A DNA stretch of 64,000 nucleotides from Desulfitobacterium_A sp034927245 (GCF_034927245.1 NZ_JAYFQK010000018.1:62001-126000); one strand, 5' to 3'. Counted from the stretch's first letter, positions 1 to 9,136 are shown. Notes: a model not told the origin generated them from the sequence alone. Translations and numbers: made by a program.

Positions 1-29
1 CGAGAGCTACAATAACTTAACGCTGATTT

Positions 30-80
30 TACAAATTAACACGAAGTTATTTGTAGCCTTTTACAAAGATCTTTGTGTAA
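30..80. promoter_or_regulatory. Two inverted repeats ahead of the torD-dms operon
   Basis: Two dyads lie directly upstream of the first gene. The first pairs TACAAATTAAC (30-40) with GTTATTTGTA (46-55), with one bulged base. The second contains the perfect 14-base palindrome ACAAAGATCTTTGT (63-76). Both share ACAAA/TTTGT half-sites, and neither is followed by a T-run, so they look more like operators than a terminator. A CRP/FNR-family regulator would suit an anaerobic respiratory operon, but that is inference. No clear -35/-10 pair was identified here. Confidence 0.5.
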
Positions 81-107
81 TAATGAACATGAAAGGGAGG
101 TGTTATC

Positions 108-803
108 ATGGACCGAAGAAATGGGTTAAGAGTTCAACCTTTATTGGAAACGCGGGTATTTGTTTACGACATATTAAGAAGAACTTTTTTAAGCGAACCG
201 TCTCAAGAGTTTTTAAATCTTTTTATGGACAATAATTTTACGAAAGAGTTCCCATTTAGTGAGGAAAATGAGGCGATCCGTGAAGGAATTGATCAAATTG
301 CCGTATTTGTTAAAGAACATGATTTAAGAATTAAAGATAATTACGATGCTTTGCATTGGGATTATACGCGCATGTTTATTGGACCGGACAAATTACCCGC
401 TCCGCTTTGGGAATCGGCATACTTGAATAAAGAACGCCTTCTTTTTCAAGAACAAACCCTCAAGGTCAGGCACGCCTATTTAAAATATCAATTCCTGCCG
501 AAAGAGTTTCGCAAGGAAGCGGATGACCATTTAGGGTTGGAATTAGATTTTATGTACCAACTGAGCAGACTTTCCCTGCAGTACTTACATCAGGATCCCA
601 AGAAGCAAAGAGGGGTTCTGGAAGATCAAAAGGCGTTTTTGGAAGAGCATTTATTAAAGTGGGTTCCCGAACTGACTGCAAAAATTTGTGACAGTGCTAA
701 GTTGAGTTTTTATCCGGCGATGGCCAAGATTCTCAGCGGTTATCTGATCTTAGATATTGAGGCACTCAAAGAGCTTTTAGATATTAATTATGAAGTGGTT
801 TAA
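108..803 (+). CDS. TorD/DmsD-family molybdoenzyme chaperone
   Basis: This 231-residue cytoplasmic protein matches the TorD/DmsD/NarJ chaperone family, which binds the Tat leader of a molybdopterin oxidoreductase and holds it until cofactor insertion. The family signature is visible as DYTRMFIGP (residues 85-93) followed by a Pro-rich turn and WESAY (101-105). The rest is all-helical in character and the length is typical. The ATG is preceded by GGGAGG at a good distance. It stands 21 bases ahead of a dmsA gene and is the first gene of the operon, so it probably serves both DmsA paralogues downstream. There is only one chaperone gene for two catalytic subunits. Confidence 0.88.
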   Translation: MDRRNGLRVQPLLETRVFVYDILRRTFLSEPSQEFLNLFMDNNFTKEFPFSEENEAIREGIDQIAVFVKEHDLRIKDNYDALHWDYTRMFIGPDKLPAPLWESAYLNKERLLFQEQTLKVRHAYLKYQFLPKEFRKEADDHLGLELDFMYQLSRLSLQYLHQDPKKQRGVLEDQKAFLEEHLLKWVPELTAKICDSAKLSFYPAMAKILSGYLILDIEALKELLDINYEVV

Positions 804-824
804 ATTTACTGGAGGTGAATTACC

Positions 825-3434
825 GTGGCAAAACTTATTGAGAAGGCCATAAATTACAAAATGAACAGGAGGTCCTTTATTGGCTTAACGGCCGGTACCG
901 CAGCAGCGATTACCCTTCCGGGCTGTGGACTGACAAAAGTAGATTCAACTACGGCTGCGGCAAATCTTGCGAATAAAGAGGGCGAGTGGATTCCGGCAGC
1001 CTGCTGGCACAATTGCGGCGGACGCTGCTTGAACAAAGCCTATGTTGTCGATGGGGTTGTCGTCAGACAGAAAACAGATGATACCCATACCGACTCACCT
1101 GATTATCCGCAGCAAAGAGGCTGCCATCGCGGACGTTCCCAAAGACATGATGTCTTCGGGGCTGATCGCCTGAAATATCCCATGAAGCGTAAAAACTGGG
1201 CACCCGGCGGCGGTAATAAGGAATTACGGGGCAAAGACGAATGGGTCCGTATTTCATGGGATGAGGCGTTGGATCTTGTAGCCGGAGAATTAAAGCGAAT
1301 TAAAGAACAATATGGGAATAAATCCATTCTCGGTTCAAACAGACTCCTTAATTTCTACGGCGGGGGCCTTGTGCGATGGGGATCATCTTCCTCAGGGGCC
1401 TGGGGAGTCGTTCAAGAATGTATGACAGGGATGTTCTCCTGGAAGTCAAACGATAGATTGGACTGGAGAAATGCGAAACTCATTGTTTTATGGGGATCCA
1501 ATCCTGCCCGTGCTAACTTAGGAAATCCGACTTACAATCTTATGCAGGCGAAAAAAGCGGGAGCAAAAATTGTCATTGTCGATCCTTTTGTCACGCCATC
1601 GGTAAAAACATTAGCGGATGAGTATATTCCTTGCCGACCGGGAACCGATACGGCCCTGCTTCTGGCAATGGCTTATCACATGATTGAAAAGAATCTGCAA
1701 GATCAGGATTTTCTGGATCGGTGTACGGTAGGATTTGATAAAGATCATCTACCGGAGGGAGCAGACCCTAAAGAGAATTTCAAAGATTATGTTTTAGGGA
1801 CTTATGACGGTGTTCCGAAAACTCCGGAATGGGCTTCCGAAATATGCGGAACAGACCCGCAACTGATTAGGGAATTTGCCACCGAAATAGCCACAACTAA
1901 ACCGATGATTTTTACTTCGTCCTTTGCACCTGCACGTACTTACAGAGGACAGCAATTCTGTCAGGCCTTCCTTACCGTGGGTTGGATGACCGGAAACGTA
2001 GGAAAACCGGGTGCCGGAGTCTGGACGATGAACTATGCGGCTAATCAAAGTTATGGGGGTAAAACCCTTGTCAAAGCCGGAGCTACAGGTCTTCCTCCCG
2101 CTAAAAATCCATTATTCCCGGATGTAACCTATGGACCCTATGATGGTTACCGATGGGCTAACCCCAAAAATCCGATTGCCAATGGTATGGCCTATTGTGA
2201 AACGTATGATGCCATCTTAAACGGTGAATATACCGGAACAAACGGACGAGGGAAAGTTCCTTGCGATATTCGCTTAATTTGGCTGATCCGTGATGGATAC
2301 GGCTACAATTACCTCAACCAATCCTCGGATATCAATAAAGGAATTGAAGCCTTCCGCAAAGTCGACTTTGTCGTAACCAATGATATTGTTCTTTCAACCA
2401 TCTCAAAATACGCGGATATTGTTTTACCGGCAACGACGGAATGGGAAAAAGACGGAATGATCTTGCAAGGAAATCCGGAAGCGATCTTTGTTACGCCAAA
2501 AGTAGTGGACCCGCTTTTTGAGACCAAAACCGAAGAGTGGATGGATTGTGAACTTGCCAAACGCCTCGGCTTAAATCCCGATGAAATTTATCCGATCAGT
2601 AGGAAACAACAATTTTTCAACGGCCTTGCCGGAGCTAAAGTGATCAATGAAGACGGAGTAAACTACGAGACGCTCGTCACGATTACGGATCAAGACATTC
2701 AAGAATGGGGCGTTAAGGGTAAACCCCAACAAGGAAAGATTGCGTTGAATGACCTAGTGAAACAAGGGGTTTACCAAGTGTCGAGAACCCCGGGTGACAA
2801 ACTCGGTATGATTCAAGGCGCCGATTTTGTGAAAGATCCCGGGGCTCATCCGCTCACGACCAAAAGCGGCAAACTCGAAATCTACTGTCAAGCTCTATCC
2901 GATAAGATCGCAGCATACGGCCTAACGACGATCCCCCCCATCGCGAAGTATGAACCGCCAATGGATGGCTATGAAGCTACTTTCAAAGATTGGAAAAGTA
3001 AAGAGAAGGGTGAATATCCCTTCCAGCTTGTGACGATTCACTATGGAAGACGTTCTCATTCTACCTACGATAACATTCCTCAGCTGAGAGAAGCCTATCC
3101 TCAGGACTTCGTGATGAATAAAAGAGACGGGGAAGCTCTCGGCCTTAAAAATGGAGATACCGTTTTAATTGAGAGCGCCTGCGGGAAAGTGATCCGACCC
3201 CTTACCCTCACCGAAGCCATGATGCCGGGTGTGGTCGCTCTTGGTGAAGGAGCCTGGGCAGAGTTTGATGAGAACACAGGTGTCGATAAAGCCGGCGCCA
3301 CCAATACCCTTTGCGCCGCCCGGTTAAGCGGACAAGGAGAAGAACCTTGGAATACAACGATTGTTCGTGTTGGGAAATATAACGGTGAACCGTTAAAGCC
3401 GGATGATGAGTGGAAGCAAAGAGTTATATTTTAG
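825..3434 (+). CDS. dmsA: DMSO reductase-family molybdopterin subunit, copy 1
   Basis: Catalytic subunit (869 residues) of a DmsABC-type reductase exported by the Tat pathway. The N-terminus carries NRRSFIGL (residues 14-21), a Tat motif, then a short hydrophobic stretch. A [4Fe-4S] site follows as C60-x3-C64-x3-C68-x31-C100. KYPMKR and VRISWDEA mark the family core. The Ser-rich loop WGSSSSGAWG (about 186-195) lies where DmsA enzymes supply a serine molybdenum ligand; that assignment is by alignment with E. coli DmsA from memory. The C-terminal third is the molybdopterin dinucleotide-binding fold. The start is GTG behind GGAGGTGA. The true acceptor (DMSO, TMAO, another oxide or a sulfur compound) cannot be read from sequence. 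About the first 155 residues nearly match the second copy, and the rest diverges. Confidence 0.9.
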   Translation: MAKLIEKAINYKMNRRSFIGLTAGTAAAITLPGCGLTKVDSTTAAANLANKEGEWIPAACWHNCGGRCLNKAYVVDGVVVRQKTDDTHTDSPDYPQQRGCHRGRSQRHDVFGADRLKYPMKRKNWAPGGGNKELRGKDEWVRISWDEALDLVAGELKRIKEQYGNKSILGSNRLLNFYGGGLVRWGSSSSGAWGVVQECMTGMFSWKSNDRLDWRNAKLIVLWGSNPARANLGNPTYNLMQAKKAGAKIVIVDPFVTPSVKTLADEYIPCRPGTDTALLLAMAYHMIEKNLQDQDFLDRCTVGFDKDHLPEGADPKENFKDYVLGTYDGVPKTPEWASEICGTDPQLIREFATEIATTKPMIFTSSFAPARTYRGQQFCQAFLTVGWMTGNVGKPGAGVWTMNYAANQSYGGKTLVKAGATGLPPAKNPLFPDVTYGPYDGYRWANPKNPIANGMAYCETYDAILNGEYTGTNGRGKVPCDIRLIWLIRDGYGYNYLNQSSDINKGIEAFRKVDFVVTNDIVLSTISKYADIVLPATTEWEKDGMILQGNPEAIFVTPKVVDPLFETKTEEWMDCELAKRLGLNPDEIYPISRKQQFFNGLAGAKVINEDGVNYETLVTITDQDIQEWGVKGKPQQGKIALNDLVKQGVYQVSRTPGDKLGMIQGADFVKDPGAHPLTTKSGKLEIYCQALSDKIAAYGLTTIPPIAKYEPPMDGYEATFKDWKSKEKGEYPFQLVTIHYGRRSHSTYDNIPQLREAYPQDFVMNKRDGEALGLKNGDTVLIESACGKVIRPLTLTEAMMPGVVALGEGAWAEFDENTGVDKAGATNTLCAARLSGQGEEPWNTTIVRVGKYNGEPLKPDDEWKQRVIF

Positions 3435-3447
3435 GAGGTGATACCTG

Positions 3448-3990
3448 ATGGGACAAAAAGGGTTTTATTATGATTCAGTTGTTTGTACGGGATGTAAGGC
3501 ATGCCAAATTGCCTGTAAAGATAAAAATGATCTGAAAGTAGGGGAGCTGTTCCGTAAAGTATATGATTTTGAAGGCGGAACGTATCCCGATGTCTGGGGA
3601 TATTCCCTTTCTTTAGGCTGTAATCACTGCGATCACCCAAAATGTGCTGAAAACTGCCCGACCGGCGCCATTTACAAACGTGAAAAAGATGGCTTGGTCG
3701 TTCAGGATCGGAATAAATGTATCGGCTGCAGATTGTGCACCTGGTCTTGTCCTTATGGACGTCCTCAATACCTTAAAGAACAGGGCAAAAGCGGAAAATG
3801 CGATGGATGTGCTGACTTGGTCGACCAAGGCTTAAATCCGGTCTGTGTTGATGCCTGTCCGATGAGAGCCATCGAATTTGGGGATATTGAGGAACTGCGC
3901 CGAAAATACGGCACGAATGCAGACGCCCAAGGCTTACCAAGCTCAAGCGAAACGAAACCTAATGTGGTATTTAAGACAAAGAAAATCTGA
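3448..3990 (+). CDS. dmsB: DmsB-type four-cluster ferredoxin subunit, copy 1
   Basis: Electron-transfer subunit of 180 residues. Sixteen cysteines fall into four groups, at residues 13/16/19/23, 58/61/66/70, 91/94/97/101 and 118/121/133/137. This is the arrangement of DmsB/NrfC proteins that carry four [4Fe-4S] clusters between the quinol-oxidising membrane anchor and the molybdenum subunit. It has no signal peptide, as expected for a subunit co-exported with DmsA on its Tat leader. It follows dmsA by 13 bases with AGGAGGTGA ahead of the ATG. Confidence 0.92.
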   Translation: MGQKGFYYDSVVCTGCKACQIACKDKNDLKVGELFRKVYDFEGGTYPDVWGYSLSLGCNHCDHPKCAENCPTGAIYKREKDGLVVQDRNKCIGCRLCTWSCPYGRPQYLKEQGKSGKCDGCADLVDQGLNPVCVDACPMRAIEFGDIEELRRKYGTNADAQGLPSSSETKPNVVFKTKKI

Positions 3991-4023
3991 TTCTATAATT
4001 CTTAAGAAAAGGAGGTAAAAGAA

Positions 4024-4896
4024 ATGTTATTTGCAGAAGAATGGCCTCTCATGACCTTTACTTTATTAAGTCAGTTAGCCATTGGAATATTCATCGTTTT
4101 GATGCTGGTCAAAGCCATCATTGGAAGTCAGGATGCTCAGGCTTCGAAAGGCATAAAATTTGGATTCACTGTAGTCGGCCCTGTTACCTTGTTAGCTTTA
4201 ATCTTTTCTGTATTTCATTTGGGGGATCCCTTGGGAGCCCCACGCTCAATCTTAAATTTAGGTTCCTCCTGGTTAAGCCGCGAAATATTGACCGCGGGCG
4301 GCTTCCTTATCCTTTGGTTCGTCTTTTGGTGGTTATCCCGTAAGGGTAAAGAGAGCAGCGCTTTAGGCTGGATTACAGCACTGGTGGGTTTAGCGGCGGT
4401 ATTCAGTATGGCCAACATCTATAGTTCCTCAGTTCGTCCCGCTTGGGATAATGGTAATACCTATATTGCTTTCTTCGGAGCAACCTTTGCCATGGGGGTA
4501 CTCGGAGCAAGCAGTGCTATCATTTATGGTATGCAGGGGAGTGCCCTATCCTCGACCTTGACTAAAAGTTTGAAGAACATGGGTTATCTTGGTGCGGCAG
4601 CTGTCCTGTTACCCCTCCTCTCTCTTCCCGTATTTATCTCCGGATTAAAAGGCGGAGAGGCTGCAGCCGTTGCTTCCGCCCAAATCTTAACCGGAAGCAT
4701 GGCTATGTTAGTGATCAGTGCAGTCCTGCTGGTCTTAGGTATAGCACTTCTCCTTCACGCCCTATTTAAAGGGGATCCTAAGGTAAAATCGACCTTTGCC
4801 AATTTAATCTATGTTGCCTTGGTTCTCGTCCTCATCGGCGAATTCATGTGCCGTTATCTCTTCTATGCAATCGGAATTTCCCCTATTATCGGATAA
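4024..4896 (+). CDS. dmsC: DmsC-type membrane anchor, copy 1
   Basis: Integral membrane protein of 290 residues with about eight hydrophobic segments, matching the DmsC anchor family that oxidises menaquinol and holds DmsAB at the membrane. Conserved-looking loops include EEWPLMTFTLL at the N-terminus, HLGDPLGAPRSI and YSSSVRPAWDN. AAGGAGG precedes the ATG. It completes the first dmsABC set and is followed after only 20 bases by the second dmsA, so the two sets are probably cotranscribed. The N-terminal half is closer to copy 2 than the C-terminal half is. Confidence 0.9.
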   Translation: MLFAEEWPLMTFTLLSQLAIGIFIVLMLVKAIIGSQDAQASKGIKFGFTVVGPVTLLALIFSVFHLGDPLGAPRSILNLGSSWLSREILTAGGFLILWFVFWWLSRKGKESSALGWITALVGLAAVFSMANIYSSSVRPAWDNGNTYIAFFGATFAMGVLGASSAIIYGMQGSALSSTLTKSLKNMGYLGAAAVLLPLLSLPVFISGLKGGEAAAVASAQILTGSMAMLVISAVLLVLGIALLLHALFKGDPKVKSTFANLIYVALVLVLIGEFMCRYLFYAIGISPIIG

Positions 4897-4916
4897 TTTA
4901 TTGGAGGTGAATTACC

Positions 4917-7490
4917 GTGGCAAATCTTATTGAGAAGGCCATAAATTATAAAATGAACAGAAGGTCCTTCCTTGGTTTAACGGCCGGTACTGCGGCAGCA
5001 ATTACCCTTCCGGGCTGTGGACTGACAAAGGTAGACCCGACTACAGCTGCGGCAAATCTCGCGGATAAGGAAGGCGAGTGGATTCCTGCTGCATGCTGGC
5101 ATAATTGCGGCGGGCGTTGTTCGAACAAGGCTTATGTTGTGGATGGAGTGGTTGTCCGCCAAAAGACGGATGATACCCATCCCGACTCTCCGGATTATCC
5201 GCAGCAGCGGGGCTGCAACCGAGGCCGTTCCCAACGGATGCAAGTGTTTGGCGTTGATCGCCTGAAGTACCCCATGAAGAGGAAGAATTGGGAGCCGGGC
5301 GGCGGTAAAAAGGAACTGCGCGGCAAAGATGAATGGGTCCGCATTTCCTGGGATGAAGCTTTGGATATCGTCGCCGGCGAAATCAAACGCATCCGGGATC
5401 AATATAGCAATCGCGGGATTTTTGCCTCGGGTGCAGGGGATCTGGGGAGAGTGCTTGCTTTAGCCGGCGGTTATATCGGTTCTTGGGGAACCTCCTCATG
5501 GGGGTCCTGGCGCTGGGGTCCCGAAAAATTCGGTATGGCGGAAGGGTTTTATGAGCAAAGCATCAATGACCGGATGGATTTGCGCAACTCACAGTTAATT
5601 GTGATTGTAGGCGGAAATTCGGCTTGGAGTGCCCCCGGCAATCCAACTTACCATTACCTGCAGGCTAAAAAAGCGGGTGCCAAATTTGTAGTCATTGATC
5701 CTATCTATTCGGATACGGTCGAAGTCTTAGATGCCAAGTGGATACCGATTCATCCGGGAACGGATCATGCGATGTTCTTGGGTATGGCTTATACCTTGCT
5801 TCAGGAAGACAACCCCACCACCAATCCTTTGATTGACTGGGATTTCCTGAATAAATATACCGTTGGTTTTGACAAGGATCATATGCCGGCCGGGGCTGAT
5901 CCCAAAGATAACTTTAAGGACTATGTTTTAGGGGTTAGTGACAATACGCCGAAAACGCCGGAATGGGCGGAGCAAATCTGCGGCGTATCGGCAGCGACCA
6001 TCCGTGAATTGGCGATTCAGATTGCGAAGACAGAGCGTGTCGCTTTGCTGACAGCTTGGGGAGCGGCACGGATTCAAAACTCGGATTCTTGGCCGCAAAT
6101 GTTTATGACCTTTGGCGCGATGACGGGAAATATGGGCAAATCGGGATGCATGACAGGCGTAAGCTGTCACTACTCAACGGCAAATGGCGGACCCAGCCTG
6201 GTCAAACCGGGGGCAGCGGGATTGCCGCCGATTGCCAACCCAATCAAAGAAACCATTAATGATATTGAAATGTGGAAAGCTATTCTTGAGGGTAAATATA
6301 CGGCAGGTTATAACCAAGTGAAAGATGTCAACATCCAGATGATCTATCATGGCTATGAAGCTCACCTGCAGACGCGTTCGGCCCAAGCCTTAGGAATTGA
6401 GGCGCATCGCAAGGTAGAGTTTGTGCTTTCCGCCAGCCACTTTTTAACCACGAATAGTAAATATGCGGATGTCGTACTCCCAATTATTACGGAATGGGAA
6501 AAAGTCGGCGGCTTCGGAACGTTTATCAATCGGGACAGCCTTGTTTATTGGCGTCAAATCACAGAACCCCTTAATGAAGCCAAGAGCGAAATGTGGATTG
6601 CCCAAGAAATTGCCAAGCGGCTGGGACTTGATGACTCCAAAATTCTGCCGGTGAGTGAAAAACAGCAGTTTTATAATCAGATTGCCGGCAGCAAGGTTAT
6701 GGCTGCCGATGGCAAAACGATGGAGCCCCTGGTCACTCTGACTGAGGCGGATATTCAGGAACTTGGCGCAACAGGTAAACCTCAGCAGGGCCGAATTACG
6801 TATCAAGAACTTAAACAAAAGGGCGTTTATCAAGTTGAACGTAAACCGGGTGACAACCTCGGGTTTATCGCTTATGAAAACTTTGTCAAAGATCCTGCAG
6901 CCAATCCTTTAAAAACGGCAAGCGGCAAACTGGAAATCCATTGTCAAGCTTTGGCTGATTTTGTCAAGAGCAAAGGGTTTACTGAAATTAAGCCGATTCC
7001 AACCTATAACCCTGCGGTTGAAGGCTACGAAGCGACCTTTAAAGATTTCAAAGCCCAAGTTAAAGGGGATTACCCTCTCCAAGTCATCAATCCTCATTAC
7101 CTGAGACGATCTCACAGTATTCTCGATAACAATCCTTGGCTGCGGGAAGCCTGGCCGAACCCTGTATTTTTATCAACAAAAGATGCCGAAGAGCGGGGCA
7201 TCAAAGAGGGTGAAACCGTACTCATCAAGAGTTCACACGGTCAAACCTTACGTCCCGTTCATGTCACCGAATGTATTGTCCCGGGAGTCGTCGGTCTTCC
7301 TCACGGAGCTTGGGTTGAGATGGATGAGAAAAATAAAGTGGATAAAGCGGGATCAGATAATATGCTGACAGGCCCGATCACAACCGGACAAGGCATCGGG
7401 GGCTGGAACTCAACCCTCTGTCAAGTCGAGAAATGGACAGGGGAGCCTCTTCAGGAAGATTGCAAATGGCCCCTGCGGATCGTTCTCTAG
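4917..7490 (+). CDS. dmsA: DMSO reductase-family molybdopterin subunit, copy 2
   Basis: Second catalytic subunit, 857 residues, with the same Tat leader (NRRSFLGL) and the same C60/C64/C68/C100 iron-sulfur site as copy 1. The GTG start and the bases around its ribosome binding site are the same as in copy 1. Roughly nine in ten of the first 155 residues are identical between copies. After that the active-site region differs: GGYIGSWGTSSWGSW here replaces the corresponding loop of copy 1, and here the alignment with E. coli DmsA looks more direct. This suggests a different or broadened substrate range rather than a simple dosage duplication. WGAARIQNS and SKYADVVLPIITEWEK are further family motifs. 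Confidence 0.9.
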   Translation: MANLIEKAINYKMNRRSFLGLTAGTAAAITLPGCGLTKVDPTTAAANLADKEGEWIPAACWHNCGGRCSNKAYVVDGVVVRQKTDDTHPDSPDYPQQRGCNRGRSQRMQVFGVDRLKYPMKRKNWEPGGGKKELRGKDEWVRISWDEALDIVAGEIKRIRDQYSNRGIFASGAGDLGRVLALAGGYIGSWGTSSWGSWRWGPEKFGMAEGFYEQSINDRMDLRNSQLIVIVGGNSAWSAPGNPTYHYLQAKKAGAKFVVIDPIYSDTVEVLDAKWIPIHPGTDHAMFLGMAYTLLQEDNPTTNPLIDWDFLNKYTVGFDKDHMPAGADPKDNFKDYVLGVSDNTPKTPEWAEQICGVSAATIRELAIQIAKTERVALLTAWGAARIQNSDSWPQMFMTFGAMTGNMGKSGCMTGVSCHYSTANGGPSLVKPGAAGLPPIANPIKETINDIEMWKAILEGKYTAGYNQVKDVNIQMIYHGYEAHLQTRSAQALGIEAHRKVEFVLSASHFLTTNSKYADVVLPIITEWEKVGGFGTFINRDSLVYWRQITEPLNEAKSEMWIAQEIAKRLGLDDSKILPVSEKQQFYNQIAGSKVMAADGKTMEPLVTLTEADIQELGATGKPQQGRITYQELKQKGVYQVERKPGDNLGFIAYENFVKDPAANPLKTASGKLEIHCQALADFVKSKGFTEIKPIPTYNPAVEGYEATFKDFKAQVKGDYPLQVINPHYLRRSHSILDNNPWLREAWPNPVFLSTKDAEERGIKEGETVLIKSSHGQTLRPVHVTECIVPGVVGLPHGAWVEMDEKNKVDKAGSDNMLTGPITTGQGIGGWNSTLCQVEKWTGEPLQEDCKWPLRIVL

Positions 7491-7506
7491 AAAGGAGTGA
7501 ATGACA

Positions 7507-8049
7507 TTGGCACAAAAAGGCTTTTATTATGACCAAACGAGATGTATCGGCTGCAAGGTTTGTCAGGTTGCCTGTAAAGATAAAAACAATTTAAAAGTCG
7601 GCCCTCGTTATCGCCGAGTTTATGATATGGAAACGGGAAAATTCCCCAATCCCCATCGTGCTCATTTTTCAATCAGCTGTAACCATTGCGACAATCCGAA
7701 GTGTGTTGAAAACTGTCCTACCGGTGCACTGCAGAAACGGAAAGAGGACGGCATTGTAACCCATGATCATGACAAATGTATTGGCTGCCGCCTTTGCACA
7801 TGGTCTTGCCCCTATGGAGCGCCTCAATATAAAGAGGACGAAGGTAAAGTCGGCAAATGTGACGGCTGTGCCGATTTAGTGGCTAAAGGGGAAAACCCGG
7901 CATGTGTGGATGCCTGTGTGATGCGTTGTTTAGAATTCGGCGATATTGAAGAGCTTCGCAAGAAACACGGAGTGAATGCCGATGCACCCGGTTTGCCCGG
8001 CTCGGAGACAACCCATCCCAACTTGATTATTAATGTGAAGGAACACTAA
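7507..8049 (+). CDS. dmsB: DmsB-type four-cluster ferredoxin subunit, copy 2
   Basis: Electron-transfer partner of the second dmsA. I place the start at the TTG at 7507. This gives a 180-residue protein beginning MAQKGFYYD, with all sixteen cysteines at exactly the residue numbers of copy 1, and sets AAAGGAG nine bases upstream. The ATG at 7501 is in frame but only three bases from that ribosome binding site. The four cysteine groups predict four [4Fe-4S] clusters. The C-terminal tail after residue 150 is the most variable part between the copies. Confidence 0.9.
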   Translation: MAQKGFYYDQTRCIGCKVCQVACKDKNNLKVGPRYRRVYDMETGKFPNPHRAHFSISCNHCDNPKCVENCPTGALQKRKEDGIVTHDHDKCIGCRLCTWSCPYGAPQYKEDEGKVGKCDGCADLVAKGENPACVDACVMRCLEFGDIEELRKKHGVNADAPGLPGSETTHPNLIINVKEH

Positions 8050-8083
8050 ATTTTTAAGGATTAGGCGTAAGGAGGTAAAGAAA

Positions 8084-8959
8084 ATGATTTTTGCCGAAGA
8101 GTGGCCCTTGATGACATTTACGCTCTTAGCGCAGTTGAGTATAGGAACATTTATTATCCTCATGCTTTTGAAAGCGCTCATGGAAAATCATGAGGCTCAA
8201 GCATCAAAAGCGCTGAGCTTTGGATTTACAGCGGTAGGCGCTGTCACATTATTAGCTTTGATTTTTTCCCTATTTCACTTAGGCGATCCACTGGGTGCTC
8301 CGCGTTCCATTTTAAACCGCGGATCATCTTGGCTGAGTCGTGAGATATTAACGACAGGCGGTTTTCTTGTCCTATGGTTTATCTTTTGGCTGCTGATGCG
8401 CAAAGGAAAGGAAAGCACTGCCTTGGGTTGGATTACGGCCTTCGTGGGATTAGCCGCGATTTTCAGCATGGCCAATATCTATAGTTCTTCGGTTCGTCCG
8501 GCTTGGGCCAATGCAAATACTTATTATGCCTTTTTTGGTGCAACCTTTGCTATGGGTGCCGTTGGTGCTGTGAGTGTTTTTGCCTTGGGTATGAAAGGCG
8601 CTGCCTTTTCCAAGAGCGTGACGAAGACTTTGACAACGGTCAGCTATATTGGAATTGCTTCAGTTGTTTTACCCCTCCTTTATTTTCCCTTCTACCTATC
8701 CGGATTGAAGTCAGGCGGAGTCACATCATCAGCATCAGCTCAGATTTTGACGGGTAGTATGGGTTCGGTAATCTTCAGCGCCATCCTTATGCTGCTGGGT
8801 GCGGTGCTGCTCGTTTTCCTTCTGAAAAAACAGGAGCAGAAAGGACAGCACTTTGCGATGAATACGATACTCATCGCCCTAGCTCTTGTTGTTATCGGAG
8901 AATTTATGAGCCGCTATCTTTTCTATGCCAGTGGAATTTCACCGATTATAGGCGGTTAG
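8084..8959 (+). CDS. dmsC: DmsC-type membrane anchor, copy 2
   Basis: Polytopic membrane anchor of 291 residues, clearly paralogous to the first DmsC. The N-terminal half is strongly similar (EEWPLMTFTLL, HLGDPLGAPRSIL, YSSSVRPAW). The C-terminal half has diverged, including around FPFYLSGLKSGG. It should dock the second DmsAB pair and feed it with quinol electrons. GTAAGGAGG precedes the ATG. It is the last gene of the unit; a strong hairpin terminator starts about 20 bases after its stop. Confidence 0.9.
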   Translation: MIFAEEWPLMTFTLLAQLSIGTFIILMLLKALMENHEAQASKALSFGFTAVGAVTLLALIFSLFHLGDPLGAPRSILNRGSSWLSREILTTGGFLVLWFIFWLLMRKGKESTALGWITAFVGLAAIFSMANIYSSSVRPAWANANTYYAFFGATFAMGAVGAVSVFALGMKGAAFSKSVTKTLTTVSYIGIASVVLPLLYFPFYLSGLKSGGVTSSASAQILTGSMGSVIFSAILMLLGAVLLVFLLKKQEQKGQHFAMNTILIALALVVIGEFMSRYLFYASGISPIIGG

Positions 8960-8979
8960 TTTCCTTTACCCAAATGATT

Positions 8980-9025
8980 AGTCTCATCCAAGTTTCCCTT
9001 TACGGGGAACTTGGATGAGACTTTT
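8980..9025 (+). terminator. Rho-independent terminator of the dms operon
   Basis: A 19-base arm (8980-8998) pairs with 9004-9022 almost perfectly around a short TTTAC-type loop and runs into TTTT. It begins 20 bases past the dmsC stop, and no other termination signal is seen between 108 and here, which supports one long torD-dmsABC-dmsABC transcript. Confidence 0.9.
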
Positions 9026-9029
9026 GCTT

Positions 9030-9110
9030 AGTGGCGCTAAGTCCGGCAGGATAAGGGCGACTAGGCCGCTATCTCGCTTCGCTCGCTACCGGCCAAGTCT
9101 TCTTTATCCT
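9030..9110. repeat. Structured intergenic repeat and large imperfect hairpin
   Basis: After the terminator comes AGTGGCGCTAAGTCC (9030-9044). Its exact reverse complement recurs at 14227-14241. Next is a large imperfect hairpin in which AGGATAA (9048-9054), GACT (9059-9062) and GGCC (9064-9067) pair with GGCC (9091-9094), AGTC (9096-9099) and TTATCCT (9104-9110). The loop includes CTCGCTTCGCTCG. This fits a dispersed structured intergenic element; its function is unknown. Confidence 0.55.
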
Positions 9111-9136
9111 TTTTCAAAAAAACTTTATAAAAAGCA

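Noticed and set aside
854..1327. Open frames on the minus strand inside both dmsA genes and other long genes
   Set aside because: They are antiparallel shadows of strongly coding sequence, lack ribosome binding sites and match no family.
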